The notes below the pieces were generated by a model. That model did no database searches and was not told where the DNA came from. It was given only the letters and a program-made list of their open reading frames with translations. From CBDBLK01 sp965215445 (GTDB taxonomy: Bacteria; Bdellovibrionota; Bacteriovoracia; Bacteriovoracales; Bacteriovoracaceae), in assembly GCA_965215445.1 (NCBI GenBank), contig CBDCDT010000002.1, forward strand, positions 744,001-808,000: 64,000 nt of DNA. The letters run 5' to 3'. Shown in pieces: positions 27,485 to 34,934 of the stretch. Both the position numbers and the translations under genes were made by a program. Each line of letters begins with the position of its first letter. The stretch's first letter is position 1.

Positions 27485-28954
27485 ATGGGATTGAATTATT
27501 TAGCTAGCCTTTCTCACTTTATTCCTGAACTTTTGGTTTGTTTGACGATGTTTACGTTGATTTTGATTGAATCATCTTATGATGAAGGTCGCCAAAATCG
27601 TGGGTGGCCCTACGTCATTGGATTTCTTGGGCTTCTTTCAAGTTTTGTCATATTAGCTTCAGGCCTGAGCAAACAACCTCAACTTATCTTTACCAAGGCC
27701 TTAGTGATTGATTCATTTGCTACATTATCCAAGATGGTCATGGTTTTAGGCACTGGCGCAGTCATTTATTTGGCAAAAGAATCAAAAGATATTTACCAAG
27801 ACCTCAAGGGCGAATTTTCGGTCATTGTTTTGGGGGTATTGGTTGGAGGTATGCTTTTGGCCTCGGCCAATAATATGCTAATTGCGTATATTGGAATTGA
27901 AACACTGTCGATCCTCTCTTATGTTTTGGCATCACTGAAAAAGAAAGATGACCGTTCAGTTGAAGCAGGACTGAAATATGCGCTTTATGGAGGCATTACT
28001 TCAGGAATTATGCTTTTTGGAATGAGCCACATTTTTGGGATGTTGGGGACTATTTATTTTCCAGAGATGGCGATCAAGTTCGGAGAGCTTTCCACATCTC
28101 AGATAGCAATTATCTTACCTTCCTTCTTGTTATTTTTTGTAGGTATAGGATATAAAATTGCGGCAGTGCCTTTTCACATGTGGTCACCCGACGTGTACGA
28201 AGGCTCTCCCCTTCCTGTAACGGCCTTTTTCTCCATCGTTCCCAAAGTTGCCGGCATTGCCATCTTGTTAAGAGTATCCCACGTTCTTTTTGGAGAAAAT
28301 TCAGGAATATTGGGTGTTGGTTGGGTCGGTTTTCTCAGCGTTGTAGCAGCACTTACGATGACTGTGGGCAATATTACAGCAATTGGACAGCGGTCGATCA
28401 AGAGGATGTTGGCCTATTCTTCCATTTCACATGTTGGAATGATATTGCTCGGTATTTTGGTAGTAGATGAAATAGGTGTTCAGGCCGTTCTTTTCTACAT
28501 TATTGCTTACCTTTTTATGACAATGGTTGCTTTTTATATTTTGTCTTTTGTACAGGACAAATATGGAAACGATCATTTTGAGCGCTTTAGTGGAATGATT
28601 TACCGTTATCCTTTGATGTCGATTGCCATGGCCTTGGTGATGTTTTCACTGGCCGGAATACCGCCTTTTGCCGGATTTGCTGCAAAATTCTACCTTCTTA
28701 ATTTGATTGTTAAAAAGCAATATTATATTTTGGCAATTATTGCAGGTTTAAATTCAGTTGTAAGTCTCTATTACTATTTGAAAGTTGTCAGAATAATGGT
28801 TTTTCGACCAATAGAATCTGATAGTACAATTGATGGTTTCGGAGTCTTTAACCAATTTTTAGTTCTTATTTTTGCTTGCCCTGTTGTTCTACTAGGAATT
28901 TATTTTACGAAGATAGTAAATTTTATCGATGGAACAAAAATTTTTCTCCAGTAG
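27485..28954 (+). CDS. nuoN: NADH-quinone oxidoreductase subunit N
   Basis: This is the third antiporter-like subunit, 489 residues. Glu139 is in YIGIETLSILSYVLA, Lys224 in IGYKIAAVPFHMW, and SPDVYEGSPLPVTAF follows. Its stop is 11 bases before the first gene of the diverged second cluster, with no terminator between, so transcription probably continues. The 3' part of nuoN is more AT-rich than the earlier nuo genes. Confidence 0.98.
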   Translation: MGLNYLASLSHFIPELLVCLTMFTLILIESSYDEGRQNRGWPYVIGFLGLLSSFVILASGLSKQPQLIFTKALVIDSFATLSKMVMVLGTGAVIYLAKESKDIYQDLKGEFSVIVLGVLVGGMLLASANNMLIAYIGIETLSILSYVLASLKKKDDRSVEAGLKYALYGGITSGIMLFGMSHIFGMLGTIYFPEMAIKFGELSTSQIAIILPSFLLFFVGIGYKIAAVPFHMWSPDVYEGSPLPVTAFFSIVPKVAGIAILLRVSHVLFGENSGILGVGWVGFLSVVAALTMTVGNITAIGQRSIKRMLAYSSISHVGMILLGILVVDEIGVQAVLFYIIAYLFMTMVAFYILSFVQDKYGNDHFERFSGMIYRYPLMSIAMALVMFSLAGIPPFAGFAAKFYLLNLIVKKQYYILAIIAGLNSVVSLYYYLKVVRIMVFRPIESDSTIDGFGVFNQFLVLIFACPVVLLGIYFTKIVNFIDGTKIFLQ

Positions 28955-28965
28955 TGGAGTGACAT

Positions 28966-29298
28966 TTGGAATCCAAAATTTTACTTTTTTTTGCAACGGC
29001 CCTCATGCTGGGGTTATGCTTTTCTTTAATTATTCTTATTTTTAAGAAAAAATCGGAAGTAGAAAGAGAAAAAAAAATTGAAGAGAAGGGAAGCATTGTT
29101 GATCTTTATAATGGGCCAAAATTTCTTCTTATCATTATCCCTCTTTTAACAATTTTTCTGGCATCAGTTCCGTTTATCCATCAATTGCTCGATTTGAAAA
29201 ATGAGATTTTTTTTCACAAGTATTCGCTATACATTTTTGTGGGTAGTTTGATTGGAATTTATTTTTGTATTTTGAATTACTTTAAGGAACAAGATTGA
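28966..29298 (+). CDS. NuoA-like diverged membrane protein (first of seven)
   Basis: This 110-residue protein has three predicted membrane helices: residues 5-25, about 50-70 and 85-105. Size, topology and position make it the counterpart of NuoA. The second helix lies where NuoA has its FDVE helix, but the acidic residues are gone and the YECG loop is not recognisable; the loop is instead charged and basic/acidic (KKKSEVEREKKIEEKG). Start is TTG with GGAG six bases upstream. Its stop overlaps the next ATG (ATGA). The NuoA relation on its own is weak and depends on the ordered set that follows. Confidence 0.6.
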   Translation: MESKILLFFATALMLGLCFSLIILIFKKKSEVEREKKIEEKGSIVDLYNGPKFLLIIIPLLTIFLASVPFIHQLLDLKNEIFFHKYSLYIFVGSLIGIYFCILNYFKEQD

Positions 29299-30266
29299 TG
29301 ATTGATATTCTTATTTTAACCAAGCTCTTAAGCATACTGCTGCTGATACCTCTGCTCTTGGCAATTTCTCGATTTATAACCAATTTTTTTAGAGTTCGTC
29401 ATACTCAGTTTAACATTGGATACTACTATAAAATGGCAATAAAGACATTATGTTTAGGATTTTCAAATAGAAAGGATATTTGGAGTTTTATCCTCTTTTG
29501 GATAGAGTTGACAATTGCAGTCCTTATTTTATCAATATTGCAGTTTCCAGAAAGAATGTCAGGCCAATCCAATTGGGGAGAATTAAATATTATAAAATCA
29601 GAAAACAATTTAATTGTCATTATAACTCTTATTATTATTTTTAACACGATACCTCTTTTGAAAATTGAAATGTTCAACAAGAAAGAAAAATTTCTTCTTT
29701 TAAGTCATTTTGTGGTTCGGTTTGGATCAATTGTATATGTGTCCTTGGCAACATATATAAGCTTGCTAATAACTTACAGAGTATCAGATATTTTTCGCAT
29801 TATTGAACTTCAGAAAAACATTTCTTCTTTGGGGATTTTTAAGTGGGGGATATTTTTGAATCCTTTTAATGCACTACTTTTTTTTATTTTAATAATTTTA
29901 AGTTCCGGGAGATTGGCCTCAGAGCAAAGAGAACGTATTTATGGGAGTAATAATCACATTTTTATTGAGCAATGTTCTGAAATAATAAGATTAATTTGCC
30001 TGATAACACTTTTTATTCATTTATTTTTAGGAGGTCTTGGCAAGATTGATTTTTTCCCAGAAATGATTAGTCAGAATTCTGATCTTGGAACATCCATTCA
30101 GGTTATATTTTGGCTGATTAAGTTTATTTTTTTATTTGGCATTTTATCTTTTGTAAATTATTTTTTAATGTCTTTAACCAATAAAAATATGGGCAGAATA
30201 GTAGCAAGTTGGTTTATGCCCTTGGGGGCGGCCTCTATCTTTTATTCATGGATTTGGAGTATTTAG
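29298..30266 (+). CDS. NuoH-like diverged membrane protein
   Basis: This is a 322-residue multi-helix membrane protein. Around residues 188-250 it shows local similarity to the NuoH segment starting at its residue 220. Both have NPF followed by an FF-containing helix. RLASEQRERI then lies where NuoH has LAETNRAPFD, and a helix ends in LGG. The glutamate-rich quinone-site loop of NuoH and its ERK and QGPNR motifs are absent. The ATG at 29298 has AAGGA nine bases upstream and is preferred to the overlapping TTG at 29295. The protein lacks the extensions found in the NuoH of this window. I infer a paralogue that no longer binds quinone. Confidence 0.65.
   Translation: MIDILILTKLLSILLLIPLLLAISRFITNFFRVRHTQFNIGYYYKMAIKTLCLGFSNRKDIWSFILFWIELTIAVLILSILQFPERMSGQSNWGELNIIKSENNLIVIITLIIIFNTIPLLKIEMFNKKEKFLLLSHFVVRFGSIVYVSLATYISLLITYRVSDIFRIIELQKNISSLGIFKWGIFLNPFNALLFFILIILSSGRLASEQRERIYGSNNHIFIEQCSEIIRLICLITLFIHLFLGGLGKIDFFPEMISQNSDLGTSIQVIFWLIKFIFLFGILSFVNYFLMSLTNKNMGRIVASWFMPLGAASIFYSWIWSI
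30256..30259 (+). promoter_or_regulatory. ribosome binding site deciding the NuoJ-like start
   Basis: GGAG lies nine bases before a TTG at 30269, inside the end of the NuoH-like gene. It favours TTG 30269 over the ATG at 30248 or a TTG at 30209, neither of which has a comparable site. Confidence 0.5.
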
Positions 30267-30268
30267 CA

Positions 30269-30724
30269 TTGGCCGATTTTGAAAAATTTATCCTGATTAT
30301 TCTCTTATGTACTGGAACTTTATGCTGTTGGAGAAGAAATCTTCGAGGACGGCTGATTTATTTTTTTATTCATTTGATGCTTTCAAGCATTCTCATCTCT
30401 TACTGGGTTTTAGCAGAAATGGTTTTTTATTTTTCTATAATGAATAGTCTAAGTTTCATCTTGATATTTCTTTATGATCAAAGGCCTTCAGAAATTGCTC
30501 CAGATAGAAAATTTTTAAGAGGGTACTTGATGCCTTTGGCCTCTGTTTTTGTGAGTATTGCTTTAGGAATTTTTATTAGTATCAAAGACGAAATAATTCA
30601 ATCATTCAATAATTCTGTTATTAATATTCAATCTCTCAGTGAATATTGGGAAGGATACTTGCTGATTTTAGCATTTACAGGATTTATTTTAACTTGTTTT
30701 GTTGTAGAGAAAAAAATAGGTTGA
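30269..30724 (+). CDS. NuoJ-like diverged membrane protein
   Basis: This protein of about 151 residues starts at a TTG. It lines up with NuoJ: an N-terminal helix after an EKF segment, the basic turn WRRNLRGRL where NuoJ has SRNLMHS, and FYFSIMNSLSFILIFL where NuoJ has the TM3 pi-bulge helix. The glycines of that helix are replaced, so the conformational hinge is probably lost. The frame extends upstream to 30209, so a longer product (ATG 30248) cannot be excluded. It is followed after 10 bases by the NuoK-like gene. Confidence 0.62.
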   Translation: MADFEKFILIILLCTGTLCCWRRNLRGRLIYFFIHLMLSSILISYWVLAEMVFYFSIMNSLSFILIFLYDQRPSEIAPDRKFLRGYLMPLASVFVSIALGIFISIKDEIIQSFNNSVINIQSLSEYWEGYLLILAFTGFILTCFVVEKKIG

Positions 30725-30734
30725 AGGAATAAAG

Positions 30735-31007
30735 ATGTTGATAGATATACATTATGCAATTCTTTTTGCATTAATTGTCATTCCCTTTATATCATTATTT
30801 TTTGTAGAAAATTTTTTGGATTATCCTATATCCATACTTATTTTCTTTAATTCCTGCACTCTTTTAATCACTTTTTATGACTTGAAATTTGGAAATCAGT
30901 ACGGATTGCTTCAATATGTGTTAATTGGCCATTCTTTTGGTTTTTTCACTTTGGTGACTTATATGACTATTTTAAGAAAGAAAATGGTTGGGAAAGATTT
31001 AAAGTGA
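30735..31007 (+). CDS. NuoK-like diverged membrane protein
   Basis: This is a 90-residue protein with three predicted helices, the same layout as NuoK. The segment SILIFFNSCTLLITFYD matches NuoK GIELILNSAALNFVAY, including the Asn-Ser pair. The buried glutamate (Glu36 of NuoK) is a hydrophobic residue here, and the third helix has GHSFGFF in place of the Glu73 region. Without these glutamates it should not carry protons as NuoK does. ATG start with an AAGGA site. The stop overlaps the next GTG. Confidence 0.65.
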   Translation: MLIDIHYAILFALIVIPFISLFFVENFLDYPISILIFFNSCTLLITFYDLKFGNQYGLLQYVLIGHSFGFFTLVTYMTILRKKMVGKDLK

Positions 31008-32491
31008 TATTGGTTACACTCTCAGCAATATTTTTGGATATTTTTATTTTCTTTGTGAGAACAATTAAGACCCAGATTTTTTTGAGTTATTTCCATATGG
31101 TTTTAGTAATTCTTTTAACAATACTTGGCATAGTTTTAGTTCAATTTTATGACCCTGTTATTACAGAATCTTTTATCACTCGTGTTGATTTAGGCTCCTC
31201 TCTGATTCTTTATGGGATTATTGCTTTTAGTTTGAATATGTTTATTCATCCTTCATTAAATCTATTCAGTATCTTTGTCAAAATATTAACTTTGGTATCC
31301 GTTTGTTTCTCAAATATTATCGTGCAATTGTTTGTAATAAATTTAGTTTTGCTTTATGATCTCATTTTTTTGAAATCCAAGAGCAAAGAAATAAAATTCA
31401 TCACCGAGACTTTATTGGTATTATCTTGGTTATTTATACCAATTGAATTAACAGGCGAGTTTTGGACAGAATATTCGCTATGGCCTTTACTAGCGATAAA
31501 TAGCTTATATATATTTACTAGCGGAAGTTCGAGTAACCACATCCGCCATGCTTTCCTGTCAATACCTCTTTTTGTGGCCAATTTTCAAATATTGTCAAAC
31601 TGGAATATTCAAGATAACAAAATGATCGCAGTTTTACTTATCATTATAGGTTTTGTGCAGGCCTCGATAAGAGGGCCGTTAGAATCTTTAAAAAAACAAT
31701 TCCCTTTTTCTTTAGTGGCATTATTGTTTTCAATATTATTGGCAGGTCTGTATGTGGCCCCCAGAACATATTCAGCACAATTTTTCTTGGTCTTATTTGC
31801 TATTTTGATGCTAAAGGGATACTTCCGTTTAAATAACAAAGAGATGTCGTTTGAAGAAAGTATAGTTAATCAAATACTTAAGCTAACATTTATTATTGCA
31901 CCAGGATTTCCACTTTACACTATTTTTAATGTTATATTTGACATCTCTCAAATATGGTTAAAGGCAATTGGTTCAATTTGGAATATTTTTATTTGCGTAG
32001 TTTTTGTCGTGAAAATGTATCTTGGCCTTTTAAGTCACAAAGCAAGAAGGCCATATATTAAATCTTTGTTTGCACTTTCTGGCAGCATCTTGATTATTTG
32101 GAGTTTTTGGATTTTTAATTTGAGAGATCAGTATAATATTTATTCAGGCAGGATAGGAAGCTATGAAATTGCTTGGAATGCCAACGATCTTATTATTTCT
32201 TTCTTGTCGATTATTTTAGGAATTACGATAGGATTTCTATTTTGCTCTAAAGAAGAATGGAGGTTATGGTGGGAAAAAAGTTGTCTAAAAATAATTTCAT
32301 TAAATGATTATTGGCAAAAAAAATTCTACCAAGCAAAAAAAGTAGATAGTCAAAAAATCATGAAGGAACAAAGTGGGCCTTTTACAATTTCAAGTGATGC
32401 CTTTGTCGATTTATTAGCTGATAGATTGAAAATTGCATTGGCCATCTTTTTTCTATTAATGGCCTTTATGTTGGCAGGGCTATTTTTGTAA
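31004..32491 (+). CDS. NuoL-like diverged membrane protein
   Basis: This 495-residue protein has about a dozen predicted membrane helices and is 227 residues shorter than the NuoL in this window. Residues 216-254 align with the proton-channel helix of NuoL: GFVQASIRGPL corresponds to GTVGKSAQFPL, and SLVALLFSILLAGLYVAPR corresponds to SALIHAATMVAAGVYLALR. The pumping lysine is Ala220 and the conserved His is not kept. The helix that carries Glu152 in NuoL has no acidic residue at that place. A charged amphipathic stretch (about residues 410-465) and a last helix resemble the NuoL C-terminus. GTG start overlapping the previous stop. Confidence 0.7.
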   Translation: MILVTLSAIFLDIFIFFVRTIKTQIFLSYFHMVLVILLTILGIVLVQFYDPVITESFITRVDLGSSLILYGIIAFSLNMFIHPSLNLFSIFVKILTLVSVCFSNIIVQLFVINLVLLYDLIFLKSKSKEIKFITETLLVLSWLFIPIELTGEFWTEYSLWPLLAINSLYIFTSGSSSNHIRHAFLSIPLFVANFQILSNWNIQDNKMIAVLLIIIGFVQASIRGPLESLKKQFPFSLVALLFSILLAGLYVAPRTYSAQFFLVLFAILMLKGYFRLNNKEMSFEESIVNQILKLTFIIAPGFPLYTIFNVIFDISQIWLKAIGSIWNIFICVVFVVKMYLGLLSHKARRPYIKSLFALSGSILIIWSFWIFNLRDQYNIYSGRIGSYEIAWNANDLIISFLSIILGITIGFLFCSKEEWRLWWEKSCLKIISLNDYWQKKFYQAKKVDSQKIMKEQSGPFTISSDAFVDLLADRLKIALAIFFLLMAFMLAGLFL

Positions 32492-33669
32492 TGTTGTCTT
32501 TAACTCAGTCATCCATTTTTGTGTTCTTGGCAATCGCAGCATTTCTTCTAGGGCTTGCGACAAATATATACTCAAGTTTACGCTTGAAAAGAAAGTTCAT
32601 ATTTGTTTATTTTTTTATATTATCAGCAATAGCATTATGTTCAGTGGGAAATGTTATTTTTATATCGGAACATGATTATTTCAAATCATACCTTGAGTCA
32701 GAATTCAATTTTTTTATAAATTTTAGCTTGAAGAAAGGATTTTTATTTATTTTTTTAAATCTTTTTGTCTTATGGGAAAGTTTTTTTCAAAAAAATACAC
32801 TAAAGAAGATAAATTATTTTTGGATTATCCTTTTAACCTATATTTCTCTTTTTGTAGATTCTTATCTTATTTTAATTTGTTGTTTTGAAAGTTTGGCCTG
32901 GTTGTATTTTTTTGAAAACAAAGAATCTAAAGGAGTTGGATATATTGTACAGCTTGTTCATCTAACTCTAGGAAGTTTCTTTGCAGTTTTTATATTTGTG
33001 GAGATGACTAATTATGGTTACAGTATTTTATCAAGTTCAAGCAGTATAATGGAATTATTAAATTATACGGGACTTAATCAAGTATTGAAATGGATGGCAA
33101 TAATTCTCATTTTTTTAAGGTCACTTTCTACTTTATTTTTCTTGAAATATGAAATGGCAAATAAGATTTATCTTTTCCCATATTTTCTCTTTGTGGGTTT
33201 AATTTTAGGGCCTTTCAGTGACAATGCCGAAATCGGGCCTATTCATTTTAACCTCTTTATAGTTATTGCCTTGTGTGCAGTGTCTTTGCTTTTTGATAGA
33301 GGGCCTAAAGAGAAAATTGTTGATGTTATGCACGTTCCATTTCTTTTAGGGATAAATGCATTTCTTACAAATGTTATTGAATACGATTTTTTTGTCCTCG
33401 CCACGACATGGAGTTTCTTTGTTTATTATTTGTATTTGAATATAGAGAATCTCACTTTTAGAAAAACATGCGTATTGCTATTGTCCTTGGCCCCTCCTTC
33501 CCCTTTGTTCTTTCTTATTATTCAATATCTCAATTCTCCAATAATAGGTTCTTTATGGGTGCAGTGTACATTATTTCTCTTGGGATTTTATAGTGTTCAC
33601 AAAATGATTGCTTATATTTCTGCATCGAATAACTCTTTAAACCATCAAAGTTCTGAAAATGCTGTTTAA
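32491..33669 (+). CDS. NuoM-like diverged membrane protein
   Basis: This is a 392-residue polytopic membrane protein. ICCFESLAWLYF (Glu133) aligns with NuoM VYWEVMLIPMFF (Glu144), so this glutamate is kept. The following LVHLTLGSFFAVFIFVEM matches the NuoM helix with FFGSILMLVSMV. At the NuoM lysine position the best alignment gives an arginine (IFLRSLSTLFF for FAIKVPVFPFH). The HTWLP motif is absent. The ATG overlaps the previous stop (TAATG). It is the least degraded of the set in charged residues. Confidence 0.68.
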   Translation: MLSLTQSSIFVFLAIAAFLLGLATNIYSSLRLKRKFIFVYFFILSAIALCSVGNVIFISEHDYFKSYLESEFNFFINFSLKKGFLFIFLNLFVLWESFFQKNTLKKINYFWIILLTYISLFVDSYLILICCFESLAWLYFFENKESKGVGYIVQLVHLTLGSFFAVFIFVEMTNYGYSILSSSSSIMELLNYTGLNQVLKWMAIILIFLRSLSTLFFLKYEMANKIYLFPYFLFVGLILGPFSDNAEIGPIHFNLFIVIALCAVSLLFDRGPKEKIVDVMHVPFLLGINAFLTNVIEYDFFVLATTWSFFVYYLYLNIENLTFRKTCVLLLSLAPPSPLFFLIIQYLNSPIIGSLWVQCTLFLLGFYSVHKMIAYISASNNSLNHQSSENAV

Positions 33670-34861
33670 CCAAACCTCCATTTTGTTTACTTTTTTGCCT
33701 TTGATTTTGTGTGGAATTTTGAAAAATTCCAAGATCAATGACCTAAAGATAGGAAAATATTTCATTCTTCTTTCTACTCTTTTAATGAGCATTCCTATTT
33801 TTACCTTGAGTGGAGAGATTTTTGGTTTAAAGGTGTTATATTTGTTATTTTTAGGGTTTCAATTGACCGAAATTTTCTTAAATTTAAAAAGCTCTATCAA
33901 TTTATATACAACTTGTCTTTTTGTTATGGTTTATTTTTTCTCTTTGAGCAAAAACTTGGTTTATGATTTATCAATAGTTTCTTCTATTATTATTTTATTA
34001 TTTATAATTTTTAACAAAGAAGAAAAAGAACAGAAATTTGAAGATTCTTTAAAAATTTATGTGAATTTGTTTATTTTATTTATATTATTTTTTATTTTTG
34101 TTTTATGTTTAAAATTAAGCTCGAACTTTTCCTCTTATGATAAACTTTCAATTCACTTTCCTATTCATTATTCTATTGGGCTATCGTTTTTATTTTTTTC
34201 ACTTTTTTCCATTTTATTTTTATTTCCTTTTGTGTGTTCAGACAAATTAGTTAATGAGAGGGTTTTTAATTTCAAATTAATTTTTCCAATATCTGTATTT
34301 TATTACGGTTTTTTGTCTAAATTTACATGGATGGCCCAGGTTTTACTCCTTCAACTTCCAAATTCATTTCAGGATTATTTTTGGGAAATTGGAGGATTTA
34401 TGTTTTCTATATGTTTTGTATTTTGGATTTTAAAATTCCTGGCCAAAAATAGAGGCTGGGAAAATAAATTTGTATCAACTTGTTTTTTAAATCTTTCTAT
34501 TGCTTTACTTATTCCTTTTCTAGGGCAGAACAATCTTATTGTAGATAGATTTCAGTGGTTATTATTATCTGTTCTGGTACCAACGATAATTTGGAGCTTC
34601 TTGAATAATTTAAACCAATACTATTCAATACCCAGGCCCCTTTATTCTTTCGTCTTATGGTTTTTGTTTGGTGCCCCATTAGGTGCGGTATTTTTCTCAA
34701 AAGCATTACTTGCTTTGCCATTTTATAAGCAGAGACTATTTTTTGAATATGCGGTTTATTTGGGTCTCTCTCAATTAATTTCATTTTGGGTGATTTCTGA
34801 GTTTTTCAGGAAAGACAGAACATTTTTCCTAAAAAAGGGAAAACTCAACCCATCTGCTTGA
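33659..34861 (+). CDS. NuoN-like diverged membrane protein
   Basis: This is a 400-residue polytopic membrane protein, the last of the seven. The cytoplasmic loop NKEEKEQKFEDSLK (residues 119-132) resembles the NuoN loop KKKDDRSVEAGLK in pattern, and the flanking helices fit. The NuoN glutamate (Glu139) and lysine (Lys224) are replaced by uncharged residues. The region is very AT-rich (many TTT/TTA codons). It overlaps the NuoM-like gene by 11 bases. The NuoN relation is weak alone and rests mainly on order. Confidence 0.62.
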   Translation: MLFNQTSILFTFLPLILCGILKNSKINDLKIGKYFILLSTLLMSIPIFTLSGEIFGLKVLYLLFLGFQLTEIFLNLKSSINLYTTCLFVMVYFFSLSKNLVYDLSIVSSIIILLFIIFNKEEKEQKFEDSLKIYVNLFILFILFFIFVLCLKLSSNFSSYDKLSIHFPIHYSIGLSFLFFSLFSILFLFPFVCSDKLVNERVFNFKLIFPISVFYYGFLSKFTWMAQVLLLQLPNSFQDYFWEIGGFMFSICFVFWILKFLAKNRGWENKFVSTCFLNLSIALLIPFLGQNNLIVDRFQWLLLSVLVPTIIWSFLNNLNQYYSIPRPLYSFVLWFLFGAPLGAVFFSKALLALPFYKQRLFFEYAVYLGLSQLISFWVISEFFRKDRTFFLKKGKLNPSA

Positions 34862-34934
34862 ATTTATTTTTATAAAAATACTGTTTGTTATAATAGTTAT
34901 TATATTTTTAATTTCATTTTACGCTTTTTGAAGT

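Noticed and set aside
28966..34861. The seven membrane genes as an Mrp-type Na+/H+ antiporter or a group 4 hydrogenase membrane arm
   Set aside because: Mrp operons have no NuoH- or NuoA-like genes and a different order, and hydrogenase arms carry [NiFe] and FeS subunits nearby. The order here copies nuoA-H-J-K-L-M-N.
28966..34861. The same genes as pseudogenes of a duplicated nuo operon
   Set aside because: All seven frames are open over their full length, with overlapping starts and stops and sensible ribosome sites, which random decay would not keep.
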